A program made the translations under genes and the position numbers. A DNA stretch of 64,000 bases from Ovis canadensis (lineage: Eukaryota; Chordata; Mammalia; Artiodactyla; Bovidae). Numbering within the stretch: position 1 is the first letter of the stretch; every line of letters starts with the position of its first letter. Below are positions 11,880 through 22,625 of this stretch, in pieces. A model generated the notes under the pieces. It made no database searches, was not told the origin of the DNA, and saw only the letters and a program-made list of their open reading frames with translations. Location: assembly GCF_042477335.2 (NCBI RefSeq), contig NC_091263.1, forward strand, positions 67,512,501 to 67,576,500, in the 5' to 3' direction.

Positions 11880-13020
11880 TCAGTTGAAGTGTAGTTGATG
11901 TATGACGTTGTGTTAGTTACAGGTGTACAGCAAAGTGATTCAGTTATACATATATTCATTCTTTTTCAGATTCTTTATAGCTTGTTACAGAATATTGAGT
12001 AGAGTTTCTATGCTCTGTGGTAGGTTATCTATTTTATAGTGTCTGTATGTTAACCCCAAGCTGCTAATTTACCCCTCCCCCCACATTTCCCCTTTGGTAA
12101 CTGAAAGTTTGTTTTTGAAACCAGTGTGGTCTGTTTCTGTTTTACAAAGAAGTGCATTTGTATTATTTTTTAAAATTAGATTCCACATATGAGTGATATA
12201 CGTGAAATTTGTCTTTCTGTCTGACTTAGCTCTCTTAGTGTGATCATCTCTAGGTCCATCCATGGTGCTGCAGATGGCATTTTTTCATTCTTTTGTTATG
12301 GCTGAGTAATACTTCATTGTATACACACACCACACTTTATACTTTTCTCTGTCAATGGGCATTTAGACTGCTTCCATGTCTTGGGTATTGTAAATAGTGC
12401 TGCAGTGAGCATTGGGGTGCATGTATCTTTTAGAAGTATGTTTTACGTCAGGTATATGTCCAGGAGTGGGATTGCTGGATCATATGGTAGCTCTATTTTT
12501 AATTTTTTAAGGAAACAGCATACTGTTATCCAGCTTTCCTGGTGGTTCAGTTGTAAAGAATCTGCCTGCCAATGCAGGAGACGTGGGTTCAGTCCCAGGG
12601 TTGGGAAGATCCCCTAGAGAAGGAAATGGCAACCCACTCCAGTACTCTTGCCGGGAAACTCCCATGGACAGAGGGGCCTGGCGGACTACAGTCCATGGGG
12701 TCACAAAGGGTCGAACATGACTGAGCGACCGAACACACATACTGTTCTCCACAGTGGCTGTACCAATTTACATTCCCATCAACACTGTAGGAGGGTTCCC
12801 TTTTCTCCACACACTCTCCAGCATTTATTGTTTGTAGATTTTTTGATGATGTCACACTTTCTGACCTTTGTGATGTGGTACCTCATTGAAGTTTTGACTT
12901 GATTTCTCTGATAATTAGTGATGTTGAACACACTTTGTCATGTGCTTTTGGCCGTCTGTGTGTCTTCTTAGTTATTGTTCTGTGGTGTCCATAGGTTTAA
13001 ATTCTTATTTTATGGCATGT
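11880..13020 (-). mobile_element. L1 3' end, antisense, split by a SINE
   Basis: It reads as the reverse complement of an artiodactyl L1 3' portion: TTACAGGTGTACAGCAAAGT, TAGATTCCACATATGAGTGA, CATCTCTAGGTCCATCCATG, TGGGTATTGTAAATAGTGCT, then after the SINE TGGCTGTACCAATTTACATT. Matching text on both sides of 12528-12737 shows a single L1 interrupted by a later insertion. Confidence 0.85.
12528..12737 (+). repeat. Bov-tA SINE inserted in the L1, perfect TSD
   Basis: A sense Bov-tA flanked by the 9-bp direct repeat CATACTGTT at 12519-12527 and 12738-12746. The host L1 resumes directly after it, so this is a nested insertion. Confidence 0.93.
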
Positions 13021-13805
13021 ACATTGGTTTTATTTCTAACAATTAGGAAATTATATCTAGGCTTTAAAATTTGAAATGGTGCCAAACTTCAGCATTCGTA
13101 GGCAACTCCAATATCTCTGCTTAGAGTCTCCAGCTGTGTCATCAGAGTGAAAAATTGAGATGCTTCTGTCCTTTTATTGCAGTGTAATATAAATTACAGG
13201 AGAAGCAAATTACAGTTGAGTAGGCCTTAACTCGTAATTCTTAGGAAAGAAAGCAGCAGAACCCTGGTACTGGGACCGAAGAAGATACGGTGTTACACAG
13301 ATGAACTAGCCTTGACTGTGAAACTCACCAGGGGGACAGAGAGGAACCAAGGCTGAGCCTGCACCGGTAGAGGTGTGGCTTTGAGGGGAGGAGGGACACT
13401 GTCTGGGGTTAGGATTTCAGTCTTAACTAATCAGCTGCTGCACCACAATCTATTTTCACTTGTAACTGGTCAACCCCGGGTAGCTCCTGTAACTCAGGTA
13501 CTAGTGATGAATTGGTCCAGAATAGATCTGGTTCTCATTGAGAGCACGTTTATTCTTGTGACTTTCTGAATACATTTGGTAACCTCCTAAAGGGACCGAT
13601 AGTCAACACTGGGACTCAAGGAGCCGGGATTGCAAGGCCAGCTCTTTTACAAATGCACTGTACTGTCCTGAGAAAAATCACTTCACTTTGGGGGAGTCTT
13701 ATTTTCCCCACCTGCAAAAAATAAGAGGTGGAAAAGACAATCTTTAAGGCTGATCCCACTTTAAGATTTGATGATTTGCTTTCCACTAGGAACCTCCTTT
13801 TTAAA
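13021..13805. other. Intergenic, nothing recognised
   Basis: Between the LRRC2 3' flank and RTP3. Short open frames on both strands (for example 13375-13569) lack motifs or splice context. Confidence 0.6.
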
Positions 13806-14162
13806 AACAATTTTAATTAAAAATTTTTGATTTTGTGCTTTATTTTTGGCTGTGCTAGGTCTTTGTTGCTGTCAGGCTTTTTCTCTAGTTGCGGTGAGCT
13901 GGGGCTGCTCTCTCGTTGTGGCGTGCAGATTTCTTGTTGTGGTGGCTTCTCTTGTTGTAGAACATGGGCTCTCGGGCACGCAAGCTTCAGAAGCTATGGC
14001 ATGTGGGTGCAGTAGTTGTAGCTTCTGGGCACAGGCTCAATAGTTGTGGCACAGGAGTTTTAGTTGCTATGAGGCGTATGGGATCTTCCCAGACCAGGGA
14101 TCGAACCAGTGTGTCCTGAACTGGCAGGTGGATTCTTTACCACTGAGCCATCAGGGAAGGCC
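13806..14162 (-). repeat. CHR-type SINE, long antisense copy
   Basis: T-rich start, then GGCTGTGCTAGGTCTTTGTT, repeated GTTGTGG phrases, CCAGACCAGGGATCGAACC (inverted B box) and CCACTGAGCCATCAGGGAAG (inverted head). Confidence 0.85.
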
Positions 14163-14469
14163 TAAATCCTTTTCATGGTAATGACCCAGCATACCTTCCC
14201 CGCCTCACTGGTCACCCAGCATCCAGGTGTGTATGGGCTGTGGGACTCCCTCATTTCTCTTACACGCTTGTTTCTTAGGCATGTGTGTTCTCTGTCTTGT
14301 CCTGCTATTTATTTTAAGTCTAATAGCAACTTGTCTAATACAGGTATGTAGACTGTGCTCAAGTCTGTGAAAGATTTACCCACACATTTGGGTTGTGTTC
14401 CCAGTAGTTATCTCTGTGCTGAGTTCTTACAAATATTATTTCTGATATTGCCTTGGAAAATTAAACTTT

Positions 14470-15130
14470 CATCATAAAAAAATGGATTGCCTAGAAATAC
14501 AAATCAAAAATACTATAAGATATCACCTTACACCATTGATATGGTGATTACACATTTAAAAAAAAAAACAAAATAAATGAAATAAATGTTGGCTAGAATG
14601 TGAAGAAATTGGAATCCTTATGTTGGGATTGTAAAACGGTACAGTTATGGAACAGTTTGGAGGTTCCTCAAAAAATTGAAATAGAATTATCGTATGATCT
14701 TGCAGTTCCGTTTCAGAGTATATATATCCAAAAGAGTTGCAAGCAGAGTCTCAAGAGCTATTTGTGCACCCAAGTTCACAGAAGCACTAGTTCCAGCATC
14801 CAAGAGATGGAAGCAACCCAGGTGTCTATCAACAGATGACTGGATAAACAAAATATGGTACATACATAGAGTGGAATATTATTCAGCCCCAGAAAGGAAG
14901 TGAAATCCTGTCACACACTACAACATGGGTGAACCTTGAGGGAATTATGCTAAGTGAAATGAACTGGTTATAAGAAGACAAACACTATGTAATTCCACAT
15001 ATATGAGGTATATGAAGTCTAAAGTAGTCAAATTTAAAGAAATGGACAGAAGAGTGTTGGTTAGCCGGGCCTAGGGGGAAGGAAAAAGGGGGAGTTGTTG
15101 TTTAATGGCTACAAAGCTTCAGTTTTGCAA
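14470..15130 (+). mobile_element. Old L1 3' end (L1M type)
   Basis: Sense L1 ORF2 end and 3' UTR: TATCACCTTACACCATTGAT, GATGGAAGCAACCCAGGTGT, TATGGTACATACATAGAGTG, TATTCAGCCCCAGAAAGGAA, ATGCTAAGTGAAATGAACTG. The ORF is full of stops. Confidence 0.85.
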
Positions 15131-15566
15131 AGTGAAGTAGTTGTAGAGATTGCCCCAGAGGGAGCAGCCTGCAGGCTGGGGCTGGACCAGACCAACCCTG
15201 TGCTTGCAGGAACCACTGACACTGATGAGGGGGGCAGACGGACGGAGAAGGGGAAGGGGACGAGGGTAAGGGAAAAGGAGCATTTGCTGTAAATGACTTT
15301 TGCTTTCATTTTAGCCATGTAAATGGGAGGATTCCTATTTCTACATTTAAAAGAAGATGTGAGAATGAGTCTTAAGATAGTTCTCATTAATCAGAACAGC
15401 AAACTTGTACAAAAACAACTGGATTTCAGAATCTAGCTGAGAATCCATGCACAGGCTTCCACCCTTGGTCCTTCAGAGCAGGGTTCCCCACCGCCACCAC
15501 CCTGATGATTTTGATTGTGCAACCCTGTCGATGAGAAACTGAACACACACACCAAATGGGTGTGTA

Positions 15567-15572
15567 TTTATT
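15567..15572 (-). terminator. Candidate poly(A) signal of RTP3
   Basis: Read on the minus strand this is AATAAA, about 660 bp past the RTP3 stop. It is plausible but weak, because the hexamer occurs in an AT-rich run. Confidence 0.3.
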
Positions 15573-15934
15573 TATCGCATCACTATCCCATTCTGCTAAT
15601 AACATACATTACAAAGCATGTGACAAGAAATAGTAAAGTACAAAGAATAAGTTAAATGGACCTTGGAAGGATAACTGCCAACCTTGGCGGAGCTTCCTGC
15701 TTCACTCCTCAGCTGTGTGTTAGCTCCTCAGTGGAGGCCTCTGACTTAGAACCTGGATTTTCAGGCAAATGCTTTGAACAGCAAACACCTCCACAGACTG
15801 ACAACAGAGGATCTGTGCGAAATTTTCTGATGAGAGGGCCCCCGGGTTGCATGAGATTTCCAAATGGTTCCATGAGCCATAAACGCCTCAGTCTCAGTTC
15901 TACAGAGAATGAATGAAATTGCAGTATTTTTTTT

Positions 15935-16200
15935 TTTCCTTGAGGTGAGCTTTACATTAAATTAACCATTTCAAAGTGAACAGTGCAGGCGCATATGGTA
16001 CATTCACAGTGTTATACAGCCATCACCTCTAAAATATTTTGGCCACCCCCCAAAAAACCATACAGATTATATAGTTGTCCACCATTTCTCCTTTCCCTGT
16101 GCTTTGATTGGCATCCCTAAATCTACTTCCTGTCTCTAGATTTACCTAATCTGAATATTTTGCGTCAGTGGGATTATACAGTAGATGACTGTGTGTCTGA
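15935..16200 (-). mobile_element. Old L1 3' fragment, antisense
   Basis: Reverse-complement L1M text: TTAACCATTTCAAAGTGAAC, TATACAGCCATCACCTCTAA, AATCTACTTCCTGTCTCTAG, AGTGGGATTATACAG. It ends about 33 bp from the RTP3 stop codon, so it probably lies in the RTP3 3' UTR. Confidence 0.75.
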
Positions 16201-16232
16201 TTTTATAAACTCACTGATCAAGCTTTCGAGGC

Positions 16233-16950
16233 TCAGATAGTGACTTCTACCACAATTACAGTTACGATGATGATTATAATTACAATTAAAATTAGGATGA
16301 AGCAGCAGCAGCGCATGTGTGTGCTCCTGGGATGCTGGGCTGGGTGGGAATAGAAGCTCTGATCGCAGGAGGAATCCTGGTCTCTTCTCTCCCTCTGGAA
16401 GCTGGTGTTCGTTCTTGGGCTCCACAAAGTAGGGAGGCTCTCAGCTGGTGTGGGCTCAGGAAACCACGATCTGGGTAATACCTTCTTTTTCTTCACTGCT
16501 TCCTCTCTGGTGCTTCCACTCGTGGGAGGCATTTCAGCGGTGATCCCAAGGGTGGGCGAGCTTATTGTGGGAAATGGCAGGGCTATTGGTGACTGCACGG
16601 CGAGACCCATGTCATTCTGGACACAAAAGCCCTGCAGACATGCCTCGCAGTTGTCACTGTTATGTGGCCCTTTGAGAGCAATGTCTTTAATCATAGGACT
16701 CTTCACGAACTTAATTCCTTCTCTATAGCATTTCTTCAGAATTTGCAACACCAGGTTGTTCAGGATCCTTGAGATGTTCTCTTCTGTGAACTCGGGAACC
16801 TCAAACGAAGGCTGGGCGCACTTCTGACATCTCTGGGCAAAGACTCTCATCTTCACCTGCCCCCTGGATTCCCCCTCACTCCAGTGCATGTGGAAAAGGA
16901 CCTGAACTTGGGCGGAGGCCCAGTTTCGAGAGCACAAGGAGCACTGGAAC
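16233..16950 (-). CDS. RTP3: RTP3 exon 2 (zinc finger, spacer, membrane anchor)
   Basis: 718 bases from the acceptor TCTCCACAG (16959-16951) to the stop at 16235-16233. It completes Trp52 and encodes [40 protein letters not shown], the variable spacer and the final Ile/Val-rich membrane segment. The anchor is encoded by ATT/ATA-rich, almost simple sequence at about 16240-16300. Confidence 0.95.
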
Positions 16951-18791
16951 CTGTGGAGACAGAAGACAAGACCCATAACCTGGCTCAGTATGACCAAGTT
17001 GTGGGCTGTGTGGGAAGGACGCGCAGAGACGTGATTTGATAGGGGGCGTGGGTTAGCGGGGAAGAAATCCTGAGCCCCATGTTCCTATCTCCACTGTGCC
17101 ACCGACACAGAGTGTGACCCATGGGTGTGTCTGCCATGAAAACAGCAAATCACAAACCCTTGGAGCTGGAAGGGACTTTGGGCAAATTCCAAGTCCAATG
17201 TAATCATTTTAGAGATGAGGCACACCCTGGCAACGTGTCATGCCCGGAGACCCAGCAGGTGGAAGAGCCAGGACTGGAGCTCCAGTCTCTTGACCCCAAA
17301 CCAAGGCTTCCTCACATGTAGATGTAAGTGGATCAGAGGCTATGCGTGCAAGAGCCCCAGGAACCCTGAACTGAAATCCACAAATAGATACAAGTGGATG
17401 TGGATAAATGCTGCAGTCTAAATGTTTGTGTACCCCCCAAATTCCCACGTTGGGATCCTAACACCCAAGGTGATGGTGTTAGAAAGTGAAGCCTTTGGGA
17501 GGTGATTAGGATGTCTGAGATTAGTGCTCCTACAGAAGCAAGCCCGCAGAGCACCTCAGCTCCTTCTGCCATGTAAGGACACAACAAGAAGCCTGTGGCC
17601 CAGAAGAGTGGCTGACACCTTGATCTTGGACTTCCAGCCTCCAGACTATAAGGAGTGAGCTGAGACTCTGCTCTGATGCTTCTGGCCCGGGAAAACATAC
17701 ACCACCAGGAGAGAAGAGCTCTGCTTCCTCTGCCTGGACCCTCTCCCGGAAAAGGGATTGAGCAGAACCCCAGTTCCAGGATAGAGTCCCAGGCCCCCAC
17801 CCCCAACCCTTGAGGTTCCACTCTCCCAACTGGAAAAGAGAGGGCTGGACTTTGAATGACCTCAGAAGGTCCTATTTTTAAAAGACTCCATCAGACTTCT
17901 ACAGTGTTGCAGTGGATAGGAATCTGCCTGCCAGTGCAGGGGTCATGGGTTCAGTCCCTGGTTGGGGAAGATCCCACATGCCTCAGAGTATCTCAAGCCT
18001 GTCGCCACCACTACTGAGTCCATGTGCGGCAACTACTGAAGCCCGCGTGCCTACAGCGTGTGCTCTGCAACAAGAGAACCCACTGTGGTAAGAAGCCTGT
18101 ACAAGAGCAGTGAAGACCAGCGCAGGCAAAAATAAATCAATAGACAAAATAAAAAGACTCCATCAGCTCGGAGTAGAGAGGGGCCAGGTTTGCTGAGTGT
18201 TGCTCAGCTCCTCATCGCCCTCCGCCCCTTCTCTGAGGGGGTCTTAGCGCATAGAATCTCTCCCCCGCAGACTCTGTGTTGGATCCCAGGTGTCCCCAAA
18301 GCAGGGGACATGTGCCCTAAGCCTTGCTCATCCAGCTTTTGTGCAGTTGAAGGCAAGAGCCTCCCTTCCTCCCCTTCTCTTTTCCTCACTGCTTCTCACC
18401 CTCACCACTCACAGCTTCTTTTTTCTCTCTCTGGGCATTAGCTCAGTCTTGCTTTCATCTTGCAGTTCAGTGTAATAAGGAAAAAAAATTTAATGAACCT
18501 GAAGCATCTTGGATGATGGGCACCTTCCTGTAATCTCCAATTTACAAGCATGAGCAGAAGAAAAGTAATGAGTGTATGAAGTAAGAAGAAATGAGCAAGA
18601 ATTTTCTGGAATGTTACCATCGCATTCCCTACTCACCAGGCAAAGGTCCACTGCTGGTACTGTGCCCACCCTGGCTTCAGGATGTTAGGAAGAAGGCTTT
18701 TGTCCAGCGTGAGTTGCCACGTGTGCCACGGCTTCACCTCCCGAATTAATTCCTGGAACATTCGCTTCCACACCTTCATGTCCAGATCCAT
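16233..18791 (-). CDS. RTP3: RTP3, receptor transporter protein 3 (complete, two exons)
   Basis: Joining 18791-18637 to 16950-16233 on the minus strand gives 290 residues. The N-terminus [20 protein letters not shown] and the segment [13 protein letters not shown] are typical RTP family sequence. The 3CxxC zinc-binding domain follows: C55/C58, C93/C96 and C153/C156 plus C161. A basic, proline- and serine-rich spacer covers about residues 165-260. The C-terminus is a single hydrophobic anchor (about 266-286) and a short EVTI tail, so the protein should be tail-anchored with its domain in the cytosol. RTPs promote surface delivery of G-protein-coupled chemosensory receptors; RTP3 is known for bitter receptors and liver expression. 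From memory human RTP3 has 232 residues, so this one is longer, in the spacer. The start at 18791 has a strong context (GCAGAGATGG) and fits the family N-terminus. Confidence 0.95.
17405..17655 (+). repeat. Ancient interspersed repeat, family name uncertain
   Basis: The phrases CCTAACACCCAAGGTGATGG, TTTGGGAGGTGATTAGGATG and CTTGATCTTGGACTTCCAGC belong to a widespread mammalian repeat, probably LTR/MaLR-like. Confidence 0.55.
17896..18151 (+). repeat. CHR-2-type SINE with perfect 15-bp TSD
   Basis: The tRNA-like head (AATCTGCCTGCCAGTGCAGG, GGTTCAGTCCCTGGTTGGGG) is followed by CHR body text and an AAAATAAATCAATAG tail. AAAAGACTCCATCAG flanks it at 17881-17895 and 18152-18166, which fixes the insertion boundaries. 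Confidence 0.93.
18637..18791 (-). CDS. RTP3: RTP3 exon 1 (coding part)
   Basis: 155 coding bases: 51 codons plus two bases of a Trp codon. The donor GTGAGT occupies 18636-18631. It encodes the conserved N-terminal Trp-rich region ([25 protein letters not shown]). The frame stays open upstream to an ATG at 18974-18972, so a longer N-terminus cannot be excluded, but family length and Kozak context favour 18791. Confidence 0.92.
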
Positions 18792-19594
18792 CTCTGCCGT
18801 CGCAGTGAGCTGGGTGTGGCAGTGTCTCCCGGCTCTGACGGATCTGAAGTGCAACGTGAGGTCTCCTACTTTAGAAGAGCTCAGATCCACTCTCTCCTTA
18901 TGTTCCTGGACTGGGCTCCTGATCCAGGTCTTTGCCTCAGGGACAAAGGTCAGCTGATTCTGGCTCAGTTTCAAGTACAGGACATGGCTCCACGGGGGAT
19001 TTTAAAAGACGCGGAATGTGTGGCTTCATCCAGAGAAATATTACCAAAGAAGTGCCCCGGACTCCCGTCGGGAGGGGCGAGTCTCAGCCTGGCTCTGCTG
19101 TTTGCCCACCTTTAACTGGGAACACACCTTTCTATCTCCAAAGCCCTACTAGTGGTGGAGACAGGCTCAGTTGCCCTTTCTCATTCTAACATTTGAAAGT
19201 CCTTATCAACTGGGCTGCTGTCCTCAGAATCCGGGAGGAGAGACACAAAGCAAGACATGGCCATCCAGGGCCCTCCTTCGAACGCCTGTCCCTCTGCATC
19301 TTTGCTCTTGTTCTTTACTTCCTTGCTTGTGCCAAGCCTTTGTGGGACAGTGTTTCACAGACGCTAAGCTGTCCAAGCCTACTCTTCCACCCACTGGAGA
19401 CAAAAGCTCTTGCAGTTCCTGTGCCCTGGAGATGAGGCTACAAGGTCCCCACGTGGGTGGGAGGGCATGGCCACACGCTGAGGTGCTTCGTCCTCTATTC
19501 CTTCAGGAGAGACTTGGCGCCCTCTGAGACCCAAGGTACCTGACTACAGAGCTTCCCACCTGCTCTGGCTTGTATATGGAGACCCTCAAAGCGG

Positions 19595-19716
19595 GCAAAA
19601 ATACTGGAGTGGGTTACCACTCCCTTCTCTAGGGGATCTTCCTGACCCAAGGATAGAACCCAGGTCTTCTGCATTGCAGGCGGATTCCTTACTATCAGAG
19701 CCACCGGGGAAGCCCC
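19595..19716 (-). repeat. Bov-tA SINE, 5'-truncated antisense copy
   Basis: Contains ATACTGGAGTGGGTTACCAC, GATCTTCCTGACCCAAGGAT and the inverted head CAGAGCCACCGGGGAAGCCC. Confidence 0.88.
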
Positions 19717-19814
19717 TTTGTTCTCTCTTGGAGCATCTTTATTTGTGTTTTGAGTTTTATTTTTCCACAACTCTGTTAACATTGCAAAAAAAGGTGAAAA
19801 AGCAAACAACCATG

Positions 19815-19970
19815 ATTTTTTATTTATTTGGCCTCACTAGGTCTCAGCTGGGGCACATGTAATCTTTTAGTTGTGGCATGTGGGATCCAATTCCCTGACC
19901 AGGGATTGAACACAGGCCCCCTGCATTGGGAGAATGGAGTCTTAGCCTCTGGACCACCAGGGAAGTCCCC
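19815..19970 (-). repeat. CHR-type SINE, antisense
   Basis: T-rich start, TTTTAGTTGTGGCATGTGGG, ATTCCCTGACCAGGGATTGA and terminal GGACCACCAGGGAAGTCCCC. Confidence 0.88.
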
Positions 19971-20154
19971 TATTATTTTTTAATGTTATCATTAAAACGT
20001 CTAACACAGCCCTCTGTGTTAAAGAAATTAAACAAGGAGTCCATTAGAACGAGGTGGTCGTGCTGCCCTGGTAGCCTTAGAAAGCAAACTGAAACCACAG
20101 CCAGAAGTAACACACTGGAATCCGAGAAAATGAAACTTAAGAACGACCAGTCAC

Positions 20155-20960
20155 AAGCAGCCAAGTAGACTTTGTCATATTAGGCCACCACACAAGCTAT
20201 AGCCAATCAGGTAATTTCCTTGTTTAGCTACTGTGTCTTCTCTATAAAAGCCCCCAGCCCGTGTCCATGGAGCACACCCAGCCAACTTAAGTTTAGTACT
20301 GCCTGATTCCAGCTGATATGTGCTCAAAATCTTGAAAATGTTAATGTGCCTCAGTTTATCTTTTAACATGTCTCTTCCCCAGTAGTATGCATGTGAGATT
20401 CATCCGTGTCACGCCACGTCGCCATAATTTTTTGATTCTCAATCTTACATATTCCATTGGATGAAAACTGCAGTGTGTTTGGCCACACCAGTGTTTGCTT
20501 ATTACAAATAATGGGAATGTGTGTATTCTTAAGGTATGTTTTCTCGTGCCTTTCCATTGGTATTTGGTCAGGGTGTTCTCTTGCTCTGTACATCCTCTCC
20601 CCGACCGGTGCCCGCTTCACCTGCGCTCTGCTGACGCGACTGAACTTCCTACATTGTTGTCTCCACTCCAGCTGCTCTTATCAAAGGCCTGATGAGGGGT
20701 GTGCCTCTCCATTGATTTCCCTGGTAATTAATGAGCCCACCTGATGATCAGTGTTCCTCCTGGGAGCAAAGACTGTCGCCACCTTCTGCCCGCCTTCCAC
20801 CACACGTGGTGGGGTGTTGCTCCCGGATCTTGCTTCAGACAGGTAAGCTCCCCCATCCATTAAACTGCTGGTGTCTCTGTTCCCGACTCCAGGCTCTTTC
20901 TTTGGTATTGAGGTGGGGCAAGCACAGGCCTTGTAGGCCTGTGGGGTACAGCCCTCCAGT
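20155..20960 (+). mobile_element. LTR-like stretch with promoter motifs, interrupted
   Basis: The 5' part has a CCAAT motif (GCCAATCAGG near 20200) and TATAAAAG at 20243-20250. The 3' part has LTR-like text (TCCATTAAACTGCTGGTGTC, CCCGACTCCAGGCTCTTTCT) preceded by a consensus splice donor, CAG|GTAAGC, at 20842/20843. An L1-like fragment sits between them at about 20385-20545. Non-coding retroviral LTR relic by inference; the boundaries are approximate. Confidence 0.35.
20385..20545 (-). mobile_element. Old L1 fragment, antisense
   Basis: GTGAGATTCATCCGTGTCAC, ATATTCCATTGGATGAAAAC and ACAAATAATGGGAATGTGTG resemble the reverse complement of an L1M 3' region. Confidence 0.45.
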
Positions 20961-22439
20961 TGGGTAGATACACCAATTTTTTTCTTTTTTTGGAAAGTTT
21001 ATGAGTGTTTCAATTGCTCTAATCCTCACCAGCACTTGGAATTGTGCAACCACCAGTCCAGGGGCACAGCCACCAGCCTGAGTCTGCGTTTCTCATCTCA
21101 CTGGCCTTGGCCCCAAGGGGTCGTGATGGGGCAACTTTATTAAGTCAGGACACGTTTCTCTAGAGCCAGGGCAAACCGTCTGTCCCCCAGGGAGTCCTCC
21201 TAGGGCAGCAGAAGAGTTAATAAACAAATAATCAATAATATAAGACTAATTCTAAGGTATAAGGAAACTACATAGTATTGTAGTAGGGATCTGGGTCTTG
21301 CAAGGGGTCTGGGTCTTGCAAGGGGTCTGGGTCTCCCTGGAGAAGGTGTGGTCAGTCCAGGGATAGCAGAGACGGTCACCAGGGGCCACGGGGCCAGGAG
21401 GCTTTCTGAGTGCCTGAACCATGTGGAGCCTTGCCCTGTGGCTGCAGCTCAGTGTGTGACCCTGGGCTTCGAGAGGAAGTCTGGGTGCCAGCGCAGAACA
21501 GGCCACACAAGCTGCCTGTGGGACTCCTGGATCTGTGTGGAGAGGGCTCTGGAAAAGGTCATCAGCAGACCCAGGCTACAAATGGGCAGCCCAGACCGCC
21601 TGCACTCAGGCCCACCCTGCCCTCCACCCCCACCAGCGCTGGAAATGGCAGACCGCCTTTCTCCTGCTGTGTTCTTCCAGCTCCGCCTACTGAGAAAGCT
21701 TACCATGGCTCCCTCTAAAGGAATTCCAGCTGAGAGCATGCACTGATCGCTGGTGCATTTTGAGCTGGGAGGCAGTAAGCTGATGACTGACGCAAACTAT
21801 ACAAATGTATGACAGGACCCCATCGAAGCCGCTGACGGGAAAAGGGGCTGATCTGAATCACTGTAGCAAACAGTGTTTTGCCTGGAAGTCATAAGGCTAA
21901 AGATGAAAGGAGTTGGAATGAGCATACTCTGTAATTGGTAAACGTGTTTTCTAGAGGGCTGCAATTCCAAAATTGCCTCACAGGTGTGCTGAGACAGAAC
22001 AAAGAAGTAGATGGATGATAGCAGGTGGTTTGTACCGCAGGAGAGGGAAGTTGCACCCCAGGAAGGAAGGCTGGAGTGAACCCTGAGGACGGCTTAGATC
22101 GGAGGCAGCTCAGAAGGCACTCAGCTGGGTAGATGCAGAAACAAGGTGAGCACGTCTGCGCACGTGACTTACACGCATTGCCTTTGCCTTTGGTGCCTCC
22201 CTCTGTTGAGATGGGCCAGCAGCAGCAAGAGCACCCAGTGTTAAGACTTTGGTTTCTGGCTCTCATTGTCCAGTAAAAGGAAGGAAGACTCCTTGGTAAA
22301 ACAGCTGATTGTAGGCTTCGGGCAGGAAACATACAAGATCAGCCTGTAGCGTCTTGTGGTGCCAGAAAATAAGGAAGTTCTCAAAAAACAAACGGATGCG
22401 GGCATGCCAAAAGGATGTGGGAACCAACTTGAAACAGAT
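20961..22439. other. Intergenic, no gene seen
   Basis: It holds an 18-bp tandem repeat at 21290-21334. Open frames up to 147 aa (for example 21889-22332 minus) have no domain features and no splice context. Confidence 0.6.
21290..21334. repeat. 18-bp tandem repeat, about 2.5 copies
   Basis: The unit TCTGGGTCTTGCAAGGGG is present twice perfectly (21290-21307, 21308-21325), followed by a half unit. Confidence 0.95.
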
Positions 22440-22625
22440 CCCAGCTGGCCTAAGCTGGGGCTAACATTTCTCTAATGGGCCAGACACTGTGCCAAGTTTT
22501 TTTTTTTTTTTTTTTAATCGAATCCTCTCTACAGCCCTGGGAGGTTATTACTCCCATTTTAGAGATGAGAAAACTGAGGTCCAGAGAGGTGAATGGAAAA
22601 CGTTTCTCCTGTAGCCCAGGTGCAC
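22440..22625 (+). repeat. MIR SINE relic
   Basis: The MIR core CCATTTTAGAGATGAGAAAA, CTGAGGTCCAGAGAGGTGAA is preceded by GGCCAGACACTGTGCCAAG. A T18-20 run interrupts it near 22498. Confidence 0.75.

Larger units (their letters stand above)
16951..18636 (-). other. RTP3 intron
   Basis: A 1686-bp GT-AG intron. It contains an old LTR/MaLR-like repeat (17405-17655) and a CHR SINE with perfect 15-bp target duplications (17896-18151). The open frames of 162 and 99 aa on the minus strand fall partly inside the repeat and show no motifs. Confidence 0.85.
18792..20154. other. RTP3 5' flank and intergenic sequence
   Basis: It includes the probable RTP3 promoter and 5' UTR (no clear TATA box seen on the minus strand) and two antisense SINEs at 19595-19716 and 19815-19970. 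No coding gene is supportable. Confidence 0.6.

Noticed and set aside
17333-17821. 162-aa minus-strand open frame in the RTP3 intron
   Set aside because: Overlaps an ancient interspersed repeat and sits between the two RTP3 exons. No motif and no family resemblance.
19515-19530. GGCGCCCTCTGAG as a CTCF site
   Set aside because: Only the GGC-side half of the motif fits; the other half mismatches at nearly every position.
21889-22332. 147-aa minus-strand open frame
   Set aside because: Low-information composition, no conserved motif, and no flanking splice sites that would extend it.
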